From: Paramecium pentaurelia
Lineage: Eukaryota > Ciliophora > Oligohymenophorea > Peniculida > Parameciidae
NCBI GenBank assembly: GCA_905183005.1
Contig: CAJJDO010000134.1
Coordinates: 17,841 to 81,840 of the forward strand
DNA length: 64,000 nucleotides
Direction: 5' to 3'
The notes beneath the pieces were generated by a model, which ran no database searches, had not been told where the DNA came from, and was given only the letters and a program-made list of their open reading frames with translations. Position numbers and translations under genes: made by a program. Shown here piece after piece: positions 11,523-22,805 of the stretch (position 1 is its first letter; each line of letters begins with the position of its first letter).

Positions 11523-13232
11523 TCATTTTTTATAATTAATAACACTACTAATCATTGAATTGCTTCTTCCTAATCGATAAGAATATGTTCGTTAAGGTGA
11601 TATTTTAGATTTACTAATTGATTAATCATTAACTTAGGTATGCTGGGATGAATTTCTTTATTTATTCATTTATGATCCTAATGCTAATCGAATTGAATGT
11701 TAAAGTAACATTTATTTATGTCGATCAAGTTTAATTAAATATTAAATCATACCAATACAATTTGGATCATTATTAGGATTAGATTTTCTATTATGTTCTA
11801 TTAATTTTTTTAATGCTAATTTTCTTTAATTACAACGAGTGGTAAGATCTCTTTCTGGTGAAATTTAAGATTTCTAAATTTTAGTACTTTTATGTTTTGT
11901 TGCTTCTTCATCTAAAAATTTGAGTCTTAAAAATAAGGAATCATCTACTCTTTAAGTTTTTTCAGGTTAAATAGTTTTTTTCATAATTTCATTCTATATA
12001 TCTTTATTTAAATGATTTTCAAATCTTTCTTAAAGCCATTTTCTTTTCATTTCACATCTCTTATGAAAAAGTTTAGCAAACCAATCATTAACAACACAAA
12101 TACGATAAATATCAACCTTTTTTATTGCTAGAACACTTCCTTTTGCACTAACACATTAACAATTAAATGAATGATAAACATTATTGAAACAATCATGATT
12201 AAAATCTTCTTCACCTAATAATTATCCAGGTCCTAATTTCAATAAAATATATTCTCTATTAGAATGTTTATTTGCCTATTTAAGAAGTTCAAATGTACTT
12301 TCATTAATTTATATTGGATAACGAATCAATTATTTTACTTATTTTTAATCATGTCTTAAAGTTTTCCTAAATCTATCATATTATGTATCACTACCACAAC
12401 ATTAAACTTCAAAATTATTGTTATGACTACTATATGATACATAAAATTCTCCTTTTAAAATTAAATATACATAATGAGATTACATCTCAAAGGAATATAA
12501 ATTTTGATGATTGCATAATTTAATTCTTTCAGATGAATTAATCAATTCTTATAGAACTCTTTTGAAATCAGGATATTTTATTCCATCTTAAAATGCTCGA
12601 CACATTAAATATTCAATTTTTTCATTTTTTCTTCTTTTAGAGGTTTCAATAATTTCCAAATATTATTAGACTTATAATTATAGAAACTCACAATTATCTA
12701 ATGTAATAATTGTACATTAAGCATTTTTAGTAATAGATTCAATGAGAGCATCATCTTCATTTATAATAAGTGCACTTTGAAATCTAACAACATGTCCTTC
12801 AATAAGATGTGCCATTAGACTTAACATTTAGAAGGATTGTATGTTTAATTGATTTAACTAATCTTATAAGATCACTAAATTTTCTTTTGGATAATTTTCT
12901 TTACCTTTGAAAGAAAGTGTTTTAGTGTTAGGATTTAGATAGAAATTTTAAGGTATTCTTTAAATACCTGGAAATTTGAATTCTAATTCTTTGATCTCTT
13001 ATGTAAGTTAATCATGAGATTTTGGTATTAATTTAAGACATCTACCTTTAAGAAGAATGAGAAAGTAATCAATTTTTAGTTTGTATTTAAATACAAATCT
13101 ATCTTTAGGTAAATAGTGAAGTTTAGCTTATTAAATGAAACTCTACAATATTGGTTCATAATCTTTTTCAGATGTGATATTTTTTAATCGTTGGAAGTAG
13201 AGTAATTTGGATAAATAATCTTTATTGAACAT
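11523..13232 (-). CDS. Cyclic-nucleotide-binding-domain protein
   Basis: A single exon of 569 residues. Two CNBD-like regions are visible. The first, at ~30-80, ends YLPKDRFVFKYKLKIDYFLI. The second, at ~210-370, contains YVYLILKGEFYVSYSSHN, the long insert GQLLGEEDFNHDCFNN (the G-E-x-x of the phosphate-binding cassette), FNCQCVSAKGSVLAIKK and the DIYRI helix. No canonical R-x-A-A/T arginine is obvious, so cAMP/cGMP binding is uncertain. There are no membrane helices, so this is not a channel; it resembles the orphan CNBD proteins abundant in ciliates. The C-terminus is basic and Gln-rich. TGA 11523-11525 overlaps a possible kinesin ATG (11524-11526). Confidence 0.7.
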
Positions 13233-13253
13233 TTATTATTAATAATATTCATA

Positions 13254-14308
13254 TCAATCTAATATTGGTTTGGTATCTGGTTGAATAGGTAAGAACCAAA
13301 TTAAAGGGTTTTTGCCAAAGACTTCAAATATATTATTCCAAATTCCTTTTTAAAGAGGTTCTCTTGGCTTATTCTCACAATACTCAAGGGTTGTGATGTT
13401 GGATTTAATTGCCCTAACAATCTCAGTATTATTGATAAGAATACCATAAATGAAAAAGAGTAAAAGCTGTTAATAAGATCCACAGGAAACAGCAATATAG
13501 AAATGTAAAGGAAACTAGGAATAATTTGGCATCACTTGAATATGAGTTCATTGTGTCATAATAACAACGACTATAAGTTATCATTATAAAACTAATTAAA
13601 AACCCTAATGTTGGAGATCAATTATAATACATGCATAACCAAGTAAATTAATGAATAATTTGTAATTTCCATAACCTATACAATTATTTAACCATTAACA
13701 ATGATGATCCATTTTCAACCAGCAAGTTTTACATTATCTACAATGATGACAACGTTTTGGTTTAAAAGCGTTGCAATTTTTACAATGTCTTCTACCTTAT
13801 TTATCTATTAATTCATTTTTCACTTTCACATTCAAATTTATACGCTATTCATCATCTATTTCTGATGAAAATGAAGTTGATGTTTGTGATCCTTTTTTCT
13901 TATGATTTATCATATTTTCTTCATTTTCTATCATCTAACGAATTTCATTCTCTATTTTATTCAACCATTCAATAGGTACATGATCAGGAATTGTTATTAC
14001 AACTCTGATTAATGTAATTGTAAATAATATTAGAATTATATGTAATGTTATAGTAATTCCTATTGTTTTATTGCTGAAAACATAGTCATTGATGTGTACT
14101 AATTGAATCAAGTATGTATTAATTTCTACTAATGGTCTAGAAACATACTCTGATTTTATGAGTGGCATCAAATAAGTCTTGAACATGAATATGCACCACA
14201 TACCTCCATATACACTACATAAAAGTAAAGCACTATTAGTACAAGAATTGCCAATGGAATCCATGTACCAATATATCGAAGCAATTGACCTTCTCTATAA
14301 TATTTCAT
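13254..14308 (-). CDS. DHHC-type protein S-acyltransferase
   Basis: Four exons (introns 14178-14203, 13605-13630, 13414-13444) give 323 residues. Two N-terminal membrane helices (~12-35 and ~75-100) are followed by the zinc-finger catalytic domain: RRHCKNCNAFKPKRCHHCRQ, then WLKMDHHCQWLNNCIGYGN. Helices 3 and 4 follow (GYAWFLISFIMITYS; FLVSFTFLYCCFLWILL). The TTxE motif appears as TTLEYCENK, and the C-terminus has NIFEVFGKNPLIWFLP, matching the PaCCT-like end. The enzyme transfers palmitate to cysteines of membrane proteins through the DHHC cysteine. The residue after DHHC is glutamine rather than the nearly invariant proline. Frame and motifs support all three introns. Confidence 0.92.
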
Positions 14309-14331
14309 TTATAAAATAAAAACGTATTTCA
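14309..14331. promoter_or_regulatory. 23-bp head-to-head promoter region
   Basis: The start codons of the DHHC acyltransferase (minus) and the GBP-like GTPase (plus) are separated by 23 bp. Transcription of both must start within this gap or inside the opposite gene's first exon. Confidence 0.55.
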
Positions 14332-16728
14332 ATGCATTCAACATGTAATTATATAATCCAATCCATTAGAATAAAACAAATATGGATTCTAAGAGATCTA
14401 CAAATCTTCCAGTAATTTAGATGAGAGTGATGATATTATCATAGTAGAACCTCTTGATGATAATTAGCAAGCGTAATTTACTATTGATCTACTATTAGGA
14501 TTAACAAATCTAATTTACTCTATTTAACAGCCTAAAATTAATCTAATCCAACATCTTCTTATATTAACAGACCAATCAATCAATCAGTAGTGTCTTCAAA
14601 GATTTATTCCTAAATTATACCATCTAATCAACCAGAACACAAACCTTATTTGTAACAATCATAAAGACCAGCCTATGATCCAACTGTTTCTGTTCCTAGA
14701 AAATATGATCCAAATCTTATTTAACGTGCATAATAACAATAGTCATAACCTAAATCTAATACTAATTTTTAATAACCGACAATGATTGAACATTAACCAA
14801 GAATTACATAATCAATAATAAAACCAACTGAAAAGTCATTTCATAATTATAATGATACATAATAAAGAGACAAGAACTTTTTAGAATAATATCAAGAATA
14901 TGAAGAAGAAGATGTACTCTAAAATTAAGATCAATTAAAATCTTCATATAAATAATAATCAGTTGCAGATTTACCTATTGAAAGAAAATAAGCTAATTCT
15001 ATAATTCCAATTGATAAAAAGAGTAATCTAAATTAATAGCCTGTTCCAATTAGAGAATCTAAAGCTCCTGTTTTAACAGAAAAGGATAAATAATAATTGA
15101 TTGCTAATGCTAAATAATAACTCTTAACTTTAGATCTATTATAATCCAAATTATCAACTCAAAATTACTCTGGTTAAGATATTTGTGAGATTGTGACTAT
15201 CTAAAAGGGAACAATTAAATTGCATTAAGATTTAAATCATATTCTAAGTCATGATCGTAATTCAATTGTCTTAGTTGGAGTTATTGGATAAAACAAATCA
15301 GGTAAAAGCACATTACTTAATGAAATTGCTCATACATCTAATAAATAGAAATTTGGAAACAATGGTATTTGGATGTTATCAAAACCATTAGTAATAGAAT
15401 AGAAAAGCTATTATTTTATAGATTGTTAGGGTACTGATAATTAATTACTTTATGCATTTGTTATGTTATGTTCTTCAACATTATTATATAACACACTCAA
15501 ATTAGATGATAATAGTATTTAGTGTTTTCCTGTACTTGATACAATACTAAGATTATTAATCAATGAATATGCAATAATGTAATTATTACCAAATTTTATA
15601 TGGGTTTAACGTGATACACTTTAAGCTCGTTCAATTATTGAATTATAAGAATTCCTTGTAAAAGCTAATAAGGGTTAATAATTTGAAAATTTGATTAGAT
15701 AAAGGGATGTAGCTTATATAGCTCCTTAAGGAACTTCAGAGTATTAGACATCAATTTAATAGTTGAAGGATAGAATTATTTTAGGAAGTGTTTGTAAATA
15801 AATTAACAGTTACAATCTTAATGGACCTTTAATGTATTTGTATATGGAATAAATTGTTGATCTACTCAATAAACCAATCTCTTTATAATTGGATTAATTA
15901 TGGATATCAATTTGTGAGGATTATACGAAAGCTATATACAATTAAAGTTTAATTGGTTTTGTTTAATAAGTTGAAAATTGGATGAAAGATAATTAGAAAG
16001 TTGATGAAATAGAGATATATAAATAATTCAGAGATTTCAAAGATATTTCATTGTAATAGATATTTCCTGCTTGTTTTTTAAATAATAAAAATAGAATATA
16101 TTAACAATACAAAAAGAAATTGTAGGAAATATTAGTATCAAAGGAAAAATAAGCTATATAATATTGTTTATATACAAGTTAATGTGAAAATGATAATGTT
16201 TTGAACAAAAATATCAATAAAATAAATTTGAAAGATATTGATTCCTTTTCTTAATCATTCAATAATATGATTGATTAATTATAAAAATAAAAATACTAAT
16301 TTTAGCAATGTTCTACATTTGCAGAATTCTTATAACGAAATTATAAAAAATTTATAGAAGATCTATTTTCTAAATATTAAAAGATATTAGCAAATACAAG
16401 TGAAGAACAATAATTTAATTTGTAATAATCAAAATTATAGGTATCAAATAAGGAAGATGAATTAAAAAAGAAATAAGAATAAGTAATCTTTTTAGAGAAA
16501 AAAAGGAATCTTTTAATTAAGGAAATTTAGGATTTATAAGAGTAAATTAAACTTGAAAGAGAATCAATTCAAAATGATGTTAGATAATCTGATTAAGGTC
16601 CAAGTGATGATTAATTATTAGAATTGAAATAGAAATAAGCTTAAAATAAATAAGAAATCTAAGTTTTAAGAAAATAGGTTTAATAAGCTGAACGTAAAAA
16701 GAATGAAGAGGGATGCAATATATAATGA
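14332..16728 (+). CDS. GBP/atlastin-like large GTPase with coiled-coil tail
   Basis: Three exons: a 13-nt first exon (ATG 14332), then introns 14345-14369 and 14473-14498; 781 residues. Residues ~30-260 are low-complexity and Gln/Asn-rich. The G domain follows: P-loop GVIGQNKSGKSTLLNEIA, the DxxG-equivalent IDCQGTDN, and the RD motif in FIWVQRDTLQ that replaces N/TKxD in guanylate-binding proteins and atlastins. From ~520 to the end is a K/E/Q-rich coiled coil like the GBP helical domain. The family self-assembles on membranes on GTP binding. No C-terminal membrane anchor or CaaX box is visible. The tiny first exon is required to enter the frame. Confidence 0.8.
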
Positions 16729-16752
16729 TTAAATATTATTATTTTATAATAA

Positions 16753-17211
16753 ATGCAACATCCTCATGAAATAGTTGATATGTTTAATGAATTTAAATCT
16801 ACATAGACAAATTTGTTGAATGTGAAAGAGTTTTTAGAATTACTATAAGAATCTGGATTGAATAAAAGCTGTTAATTGTTATAGAAGAAATTACAAAAGA
16901 AAAAAATGGATAATTTGAATTTGAATTAATTTGCTGAATGTTTTCATTATGATGCTAATGATTATGAAAACTTTAAGATGTTATTTTAAATAATGGATAC
17001 TAGTAATTCTTAAAAGATTAGTAAATAGGAATTAAAAAAATAATGTGAAATTTTGGGTATTAATATATATATATATATAAATATAGAAATGGGATTTAGT
17101 GATAAAGATATTGATATAATGATTAATTAAATTGGAAGTGATGAATAAAATGTAGTATCAAGTGATAAATTATGGAGTGTATTACAACAATATAAAAATC
17201 ATGATTATTGA
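16753..17211 (+). CDS. EF-hand protein, calmodulin-like
   Basis: Two exons around a 30-nt (AT)n-rich intron (17057-17086) give 142 residues. The layout is four-helix-pair, calmodulin-like, but most loops are degenerate. The best loop is DTSNSQKISKQEL (~87-99), with D1, S3, S5, I8 and E12. The first pair (MFNEFKSTQTNLLNVKEFLE) has lost its acidic ligands, as has the last (IGSDEQNVVSSDKLW). At most one site should bind calcium well. It begins 24 bp after the GBP-like gene's TGA and is in the same reading frame as that gene. Confidence 0.7.
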
Positions 17212-17248
17212 TATAAAATTAATTATTTAAAATCACATTCAAATAATA

Positions 17249-19528
17249 TCATCTTCTATAAGGAGCCAATTATGATCTACGCATATCATTGACTTCCTTT
17301 TCTTTATCAGTCAATTATGCACGTAAACTTTCAATTTCTACTTTATACAAAGATAAATAGAGAAGTAATTCTTCATACTTTGATCCAACTCCAAATTAAT
17401 CAGCATATTTAAGTCTATTTATATATATATAAATACCTATAGATTTCTAATTCTTTATTTAAATCTTCAACTAAATTTTATAAACGTTCAATTTCTTAAT
17501 TTAAATATAAATTTTTTTCTCTTAATAATAAAAGATCTGAAGAATCCTATTTAATTAACTTAGTTTTTAACATTTCAATTTGTTCAGAATAAGATAGATT
17601 TAACAGATTCAATCTCTCAATTTCACTTGTAAGCATAGCCAATTTTTCATCTTAACTATATCTTTTCTTATTTAATTCTTCTTCTAAAATAGTAACTTTT
17701 CTTCTATTTGTTTCCATTTCAGTACTTCTTTCATTTATCAAAATAGATAATCTTTCTATTTCTTATGATAACATAATAATTTTAGTTTCATAATCTTATT
17801 ATAATTAATCTTCCAATTTATTATAATTTTATCTCCATTATTCATTTTCATTTTATAAATGTCTTAATAATTAATTTAATCTATCATTATCTGACTTTAA
17901 TTATTCTGATTGACTTCTAATTAATTCAATTTAATTAAATTTTAATTTATATTCTTATAATTCTCTAGATTATTATTCAATAATAAGTGAATATTTTTAT
18001 CTTTCTGTATTGAGTGTTTCATTCTCATTTCTTCTTGTCCTTACATTCTAATCTAGTTCATTCATTAATTATTTTTATATATCATTTAATCTTTCAATTT
18101 CACTACCCAATAAAATAACTCTCTCTTCCAATTACATTTTAACTCTTTACATTTATTCTATATTATTTTAATAGGTTGTTTATTATATGATTAATTATTA
18201 ATAATCATTTTAAATTTTTATTAAAGTATTTTCATTTTTATAATGTTTTTATTAAACTTACTCATTATGTAATTACATTTATTATATTTATTATTCTTTC
18301 TATCTAACTTACCCATTCAATCTCTCAATCTCCTATTAATATAATTAACATTTGTCTTCCAATTAAATTAATTATGATTGATATTAAGAATTTGCTTAAA
18401 TTTAGACTTCTAATTATTTGATTCTTCTATCTCTCTCTTCAATTTATTATTGAATTCTTTTCATTTCTTCTGATAGTGTTCTTTCTCTATCCAATTTAGA
18501 ACTCTCTTGTTTCCTTTAGTTCAAAACCTCCTACTCATATTTCTATCTATAAAAATCTAACTATTAAGCAAATTAATCATATTATTCTCTTAATATCTAA
18601 TTCTCTTATTCTAATTCTTAATTTCTTTTTTTTGTTTATTCAAAATGTTAAACCTTTTTTTAGAATACATCATTACTATTTTCAATCTCTTAAGTCAATA
18701 ATAATAATTTAGTTTCATAATTTTATTAACTAGATCCTACTTCTATTAATGTTTATTCTAATTGATGATTCTATTACTTAAATTATTCAAGTTCTTTCAT
18801 TCTCATATCCAATTAATTTCTTAGTTTATAAACTTCATTTTCATTTTATTAACGTTATTGATCTGCACTCTAAATGAGCATTTCAGCATCTTATTAACGT
18901 TGATTTTCGTAATATTATCTCAATTTCTCTTATTCCTTTTACAAATAATCACAACGCTCTCTCCATTATAAGACTTCTTATTAGTTCAATTATAAAGTGG
19001 TTTTTAATTCATTAATATTCTTTTCATAATTGGTAATAACATTAGAGTATTAATTAATTTGAATTTGAAATTCAGATTCTCTATTGGTTTATGTATACTA
19101 CAATTATTATTACAACTCATAGTAACTTCTCTCCCATTATTACACTTCTTGAATACGTGCTTCCAAAATCAGAGACATTTGATGATTCTCTTGAACTAAC
19201 ATATCAATACGCTCTTAATATTAAGTAATCTTGGCATAATCATTTTATATACAATAACTAGATGGTTCTTATGTCCTTAATAGAGTTGTTCTAATTCTCT
19301 ATATCTCTAAATCCACATTTCTAATTCCTATTACAATCTTATCACATCTGGATTTTGACTTTATTGTTATTGTTATTGTTATTATTATTACTCTCTTAAG
19401 TAAATAGGAACCATTATACGATTAATCACCTTATGTGTAATAGGAATAGACTTAATCGAATTAGGTGAAACTGTCACTCTTGATTTAGTTGTTCGAATAA
19501 CAGGACTTTTATCTGTATGAACTTGCAT
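17249..19528 (-). CDS. Long coiled-coil protein with EIERL repeats
   Basis: Three exons (introns 19230-19252 and 17415-17436) give 744 residues. After a basic Ser/Thr/Pro-containing head (SPVIRTTKSRVTVSPNS) and a poly-Gln tract encoded by TAA/CAA (~46-57), the protein is almost continuous coiled coil. The phrase E-I-E-R-L recurs irregularly: EIERLNG, SEIERLND, QEIERLS, TSEIERLN, NQEIERLQ. It ends MRRSQLAPYRR. It resembles the coiled coil at 36100-38025 in style and in the EIERL phrase, suggesting one family; basal-body or fibre proteins of ciliates look like this. No motor or membrane domain is present. The frame is open throughout apart from the two introns. Confidence 0.8.
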
Positions 19529-19548
19529 TATTAAAATTAATTAAAAAA
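19529..19548. promoter_or_regulatory. 20-bp head-to-head promoter region
   Basis: Start codons of the coiled-coil gene (minus) and the RBM42-like gene (plus) are separated by 20 bp of A/T. This is the tightest divergent pair in the window. Confidence 0.6.
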
Positions 19549-20175
19549 ATGTCTAATCTCTTAAATGCACTCTCTAAACTCAATAAATTATATGAGCAAA
19601 AGAAGAATGAAATCAATTAGGATCAAATTAGAAAAACAGAAGAATAAATGAAAGGTAATTGTCTATTCTCTATAATTCTAGTTGAATAGCCATAATAGAA
19701 ACAAACAGAATAATAACCATAATAATAATAACAATAATAACAATAATAATAATAGAAGAGAAAGAGAAGAATGATTATATTAAGAAAATGTGCAGGTGAT
19801 ATTTGGGAAGATCCTACCTTAGCTGATTGGCCTGAAGGAGATTATCGATTGTTCTGTGGAAATCTAGGAAATGAAGTTAGTGATGAAGTATTGGCTAATG
19901 CATTTAGAAAATATCCATCTTTTGCAAGATCACGTGTTATTAGGGATAAACGTACCATGAAAACAAGAGGTTATGGTTTTGTTTCATTCTTAAATGCTAA
20001 TGATTATTTAAAAGCATTTAAAGAAATGAATGGAAAATATGTTGGAAATCGTCCTGTAAAATTAAGTAAAAGTTCTTGGTAGCAACGTTCATTACATAAA
20101 AAGAAATCTGATGGATTGGTTGGTAAATTTATTAAACCCAAAATACGTAAAATTAAACGTGTAAATATTTCATGA
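19549..20175 (+). CDS. RBM42: RBM42-like RNA-binding protein
   Basis: Two exons around a 27-nt intron (19655-19681) give 199 residues. An N-terminal helix is followed by a poly-Gln tract encoded by mixed TAA/CAA/TAG (~55-72). Next come a KRKRR nuclear-localisation-like patch and the RBM42 signature: GDIWEDPTLADWPEGDYRLF, then CGNLGNEVSDEVLANAF, VIRDKRTMKTRGYGFVSF and EMNGKYVGNRPVKLSKSSW. Both the pre-RRM segment IWEDP-x-L-x-[ED]-W and the RNP1 GYGFVSF match human RBM42 closely. The tail is basic. RBM42 is linked to splicing and mRNA stability in animals. This is the clearest single-domain assignment in the window. Confidence 0.92.
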
Positions 20176-20290
20176 TTTATTTTTATATGCTTATTTCTAT
20201 ATATCCCTATTATACTCTTATTCTAAAATCAACTCTCTCTTTTTTTTGATTTTAATTTACTCTCAGAAAAGCATCTATTTATAAATAAAT

Positions 20291-20892
20291 ATGTAACAAC
20301 TATTTGACTGCCCTATATGCTTATAAACTTTATTACATCCTTTGACACTTATATGTGGTCATACATTCTGTAAACCTTGTTTAAGAAACAAAAACTTTTA
20401 TCAAAATTTCAATACATGTCCTGTTTGCAGATCACATATTTAAATTTACTTAAATTAGTTCAAAGTGAATGTTATGTTAGAAACAATCATCTAATAAGAA
20501 TATCAAAATGAATGTGAGTATTAACTTAGATTAAAGAACTATCAACATAGAATGGATAAAAAAAAATAGATGAGACATTCTTACATACTCCTTATACAAT
20601 AATATTTAAAATGGATTTATCAAAATTTGTCGAAGATGTTTCCATTAATTGTGATTGGTATGTATTATATATTATAATTAAAGTAATTGCCATTCTAATG
20701 TATTTGAGGTTTAAGAAGCTTCGATAAAGATTTACTATGAGAGTGAGATTATAGCATTTGAGTCAAGAAATCACTAGACTATTGTCATAATTTTCATCTC
20801 GTAATGGAGATAATTATAAAGACACAGATATATAAAACTTAGTGTTTACAAAAATAGTAAAGCATTTATTTACAAATTATGTGAGATTTTGA
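20291..20892 (+). CDS. RING-finger protein with one membrane helix
   Basis: Two exons around a 26-nt intron (20658-20683) give 191 residues. The RING is at the extreme N-terminus: DCPICLQTLLHPLTLICGH, then TFCKPCLR and CPVCRSHIQ, with C3HC4 spacing. One hydrophobic helix spans the splice site near residues 123-137 (FPLIVIVIAILMYL), followed by a basic stretch and an amphipathic C-terminus. This layout suggests a membrane-anchored E3 ligase with a cytosolic RING. No other domain is recognised. Confidence 0.75.
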
Positions 20893-21554
20893 AATTTTTA
20901 TATAATTTGTATCATATCATGATCATTAAAAAATACTAATCTAGCAATTAGTATTTAATGATGTTCTAGATTATTAAAATAATTGCTAACTTTTTTTATT
21001 AAATAGAACTTCTTTTCTTTTAAAAAAGATTATTCAGTTATAAGATATTCTAGATGTTTGAAAAACAACATAAATGACTCATTAATCAAACTTAATATCT
21101 AATATTGTACCCTTATTTTCAAAATTTTAATCAATTATAGTATTAGTATAAAGGAAATTAAAAAAAGTGAACAATTCTATAAAAAGTTTAATTTATTCAA
21201 ATGAAATTGGATTTTCTTATTATAATACAAAAATTTATATACAATTTTATAAATCATATATATATATATATAAATATCTTGTATTTCATATTTGATTAAT
21301 TACTAATGTAAGCTAATTGTATTACTAATTATAGATGAAGTGAATAGTAAATTTTAGATAAAAATTTTAATAGCAAATTCTTTTTATATTAAAAATAATA
21401 TACTTAATTTATATATAATTATAGTCAATTAAATGTCTATTTAAGATGAAGATCATATATTGAAAATAATAATTTATGTTAAGATTAAGGAAATTTAATT
21501 ATTAATTTTGTTGTTTTTCTTATTTTAGTTTATATTTTATTATAGTATTATAAG
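20893..21554. other. Convergent intergenic region
   Basis: About 660 bp between the ends of two convergent genes. Apart from the hairpin at 20922-20962 and an (AT)n run near 21260, only AT-rich sequence without ORFs of interest is visible. Confidence 0.5.
20922..20962. repeat. Imperfect inverted repeat (hairpin)
   Basis: ATCATTAAAAAATACTAAT and ATTAGTATTTAATGAT are reverse complements except for three extra A residues in the left arm, with the loop CTAGCA. It lies 30 bp after the stop of the membrane RING gene, so it would sit in that gene's 3' UTR or at its polyadenylation region. Confidence 0.7.
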
Positions 21555-22637
21555 TCAAAAATTATATTTATCAAAAATCCTCTTTCTTTGTGGTTATTTA
21601 ACATTTATAGGCATAGGTCTTAAGGCATTTTCAAAATCAATTTTATACATATCTAATTCAAATTGTCTACTTTTTTCATGAAATGAAGTGGTTCTAGTAG
21701 TTGTCTACTCATCTAACTATTTATTCTTTTCATTATGGAATGATGCTTTTCTTACATGTTCAATTGGTTTATTTGTTTCACCTTCATTTGAAACATCCTC
21801 ATCTATAATAAATTGATTTAGTGTAATTTTTAATAATGGTTTAAGTTAATGATTGCATTTTTGATATCTATTATGAAAATAATGAATTTCTTATGATTTA
21901 CTAATGTATTATTTGGATGTAAGATGCATAAGAGCTCTTGATTTCTAAATCAAATCATTAGGGAAATCATTTCCTTTCATTGTTATCTTATATTCAAATG
22001 ATCCTTATTCAAATACAAGTTAAACCTATTCAAATGTATTGTTTTCAACATAATATCTAAAACCTTTTTGTAGTAATCCATTCTTATAATAACCATCTTC
22101 CAAAATTCTTTTGTCAAAGTCCAAGATTCTACCTAATCCATCTAGTTTATTATTCTTAAACTCTCCAATATACATTTAATTTTCATGTATCATAAACCCA
22201 ACCAAAGATAACAATAGTTTACTTTTATAGAGTGATGGGTATTGTTTAATGAATTCAGAGAATAGTTTTTATTCTTTACTTGGTTAACAATCCACATCTT
22301 CATATTGACCATTTTTGAAAAATGATCTCAATTTCCATTATTTACCATTAAACAGTAATGCTTTATTCATTAAAACAGAATTTTGATATTCTCCAATGAG
22401 TACTTCAGTATTTGTTATGAAGATTCCTATTCCATCTATGGAATGGTTCTTAAAAGTGGCTTTCAAAATTGCACCATATGGAAATATAATCAATCCTTCT
22501 CCATTATATAGATCATTCTTCCATTATCCATAATAGAGAGTAGAATCATCATAAACATAAACTCCTAAACCTATCTTTTTATAAAAGTAATCAAGTTATC
22601 CATAATACAATCCATTGTTAAATTATACTACTTTCAT
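21555..22637 (-). CDS. MORN-repeat protein
   Basis: A single exon of 360 residues. MORN-type units are visible in the N-terminal half: YYGQLDYFYKKIGLGVYVY, LYYGQWKNDLYNGEGLIIF, YIGEFKNNKLDGLGRIL and a degenerate unit EDGYYKNGLLQKG. Each has the Y-x-G-x-[WF]-x2-[GN]-x2-[HNED]-G-x-G pattern. The C-terminal ~150 residues are polar and unassigned. MORN repeats bind phospholipids or scaffold membrane and cytoskeletal structures, and are common in ciliate cortex proteins. No enzymatic domain is attached. Confidence 0.8.
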
Positions 22638-22805
22638 TATATAATAATAAATGACAATTAAAATTATTCTAATATTACATTCTGTAGAATACATATTGTA
22701 AAAGGAATATTATAAAAATAGGTATATGTATTTTAATAAAATTACACTTTTAAGTAATTAAATGAACCTACCAACTAGTTTAAGTTTTCATTATATTATT
22801 TTTTA

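Noticed and set aside
16770..17070. Calmodulin itself
   Set aside because: The EF-hand protein has only one plausible calcium loop and lacks calmodulin's conserved loop sequences.
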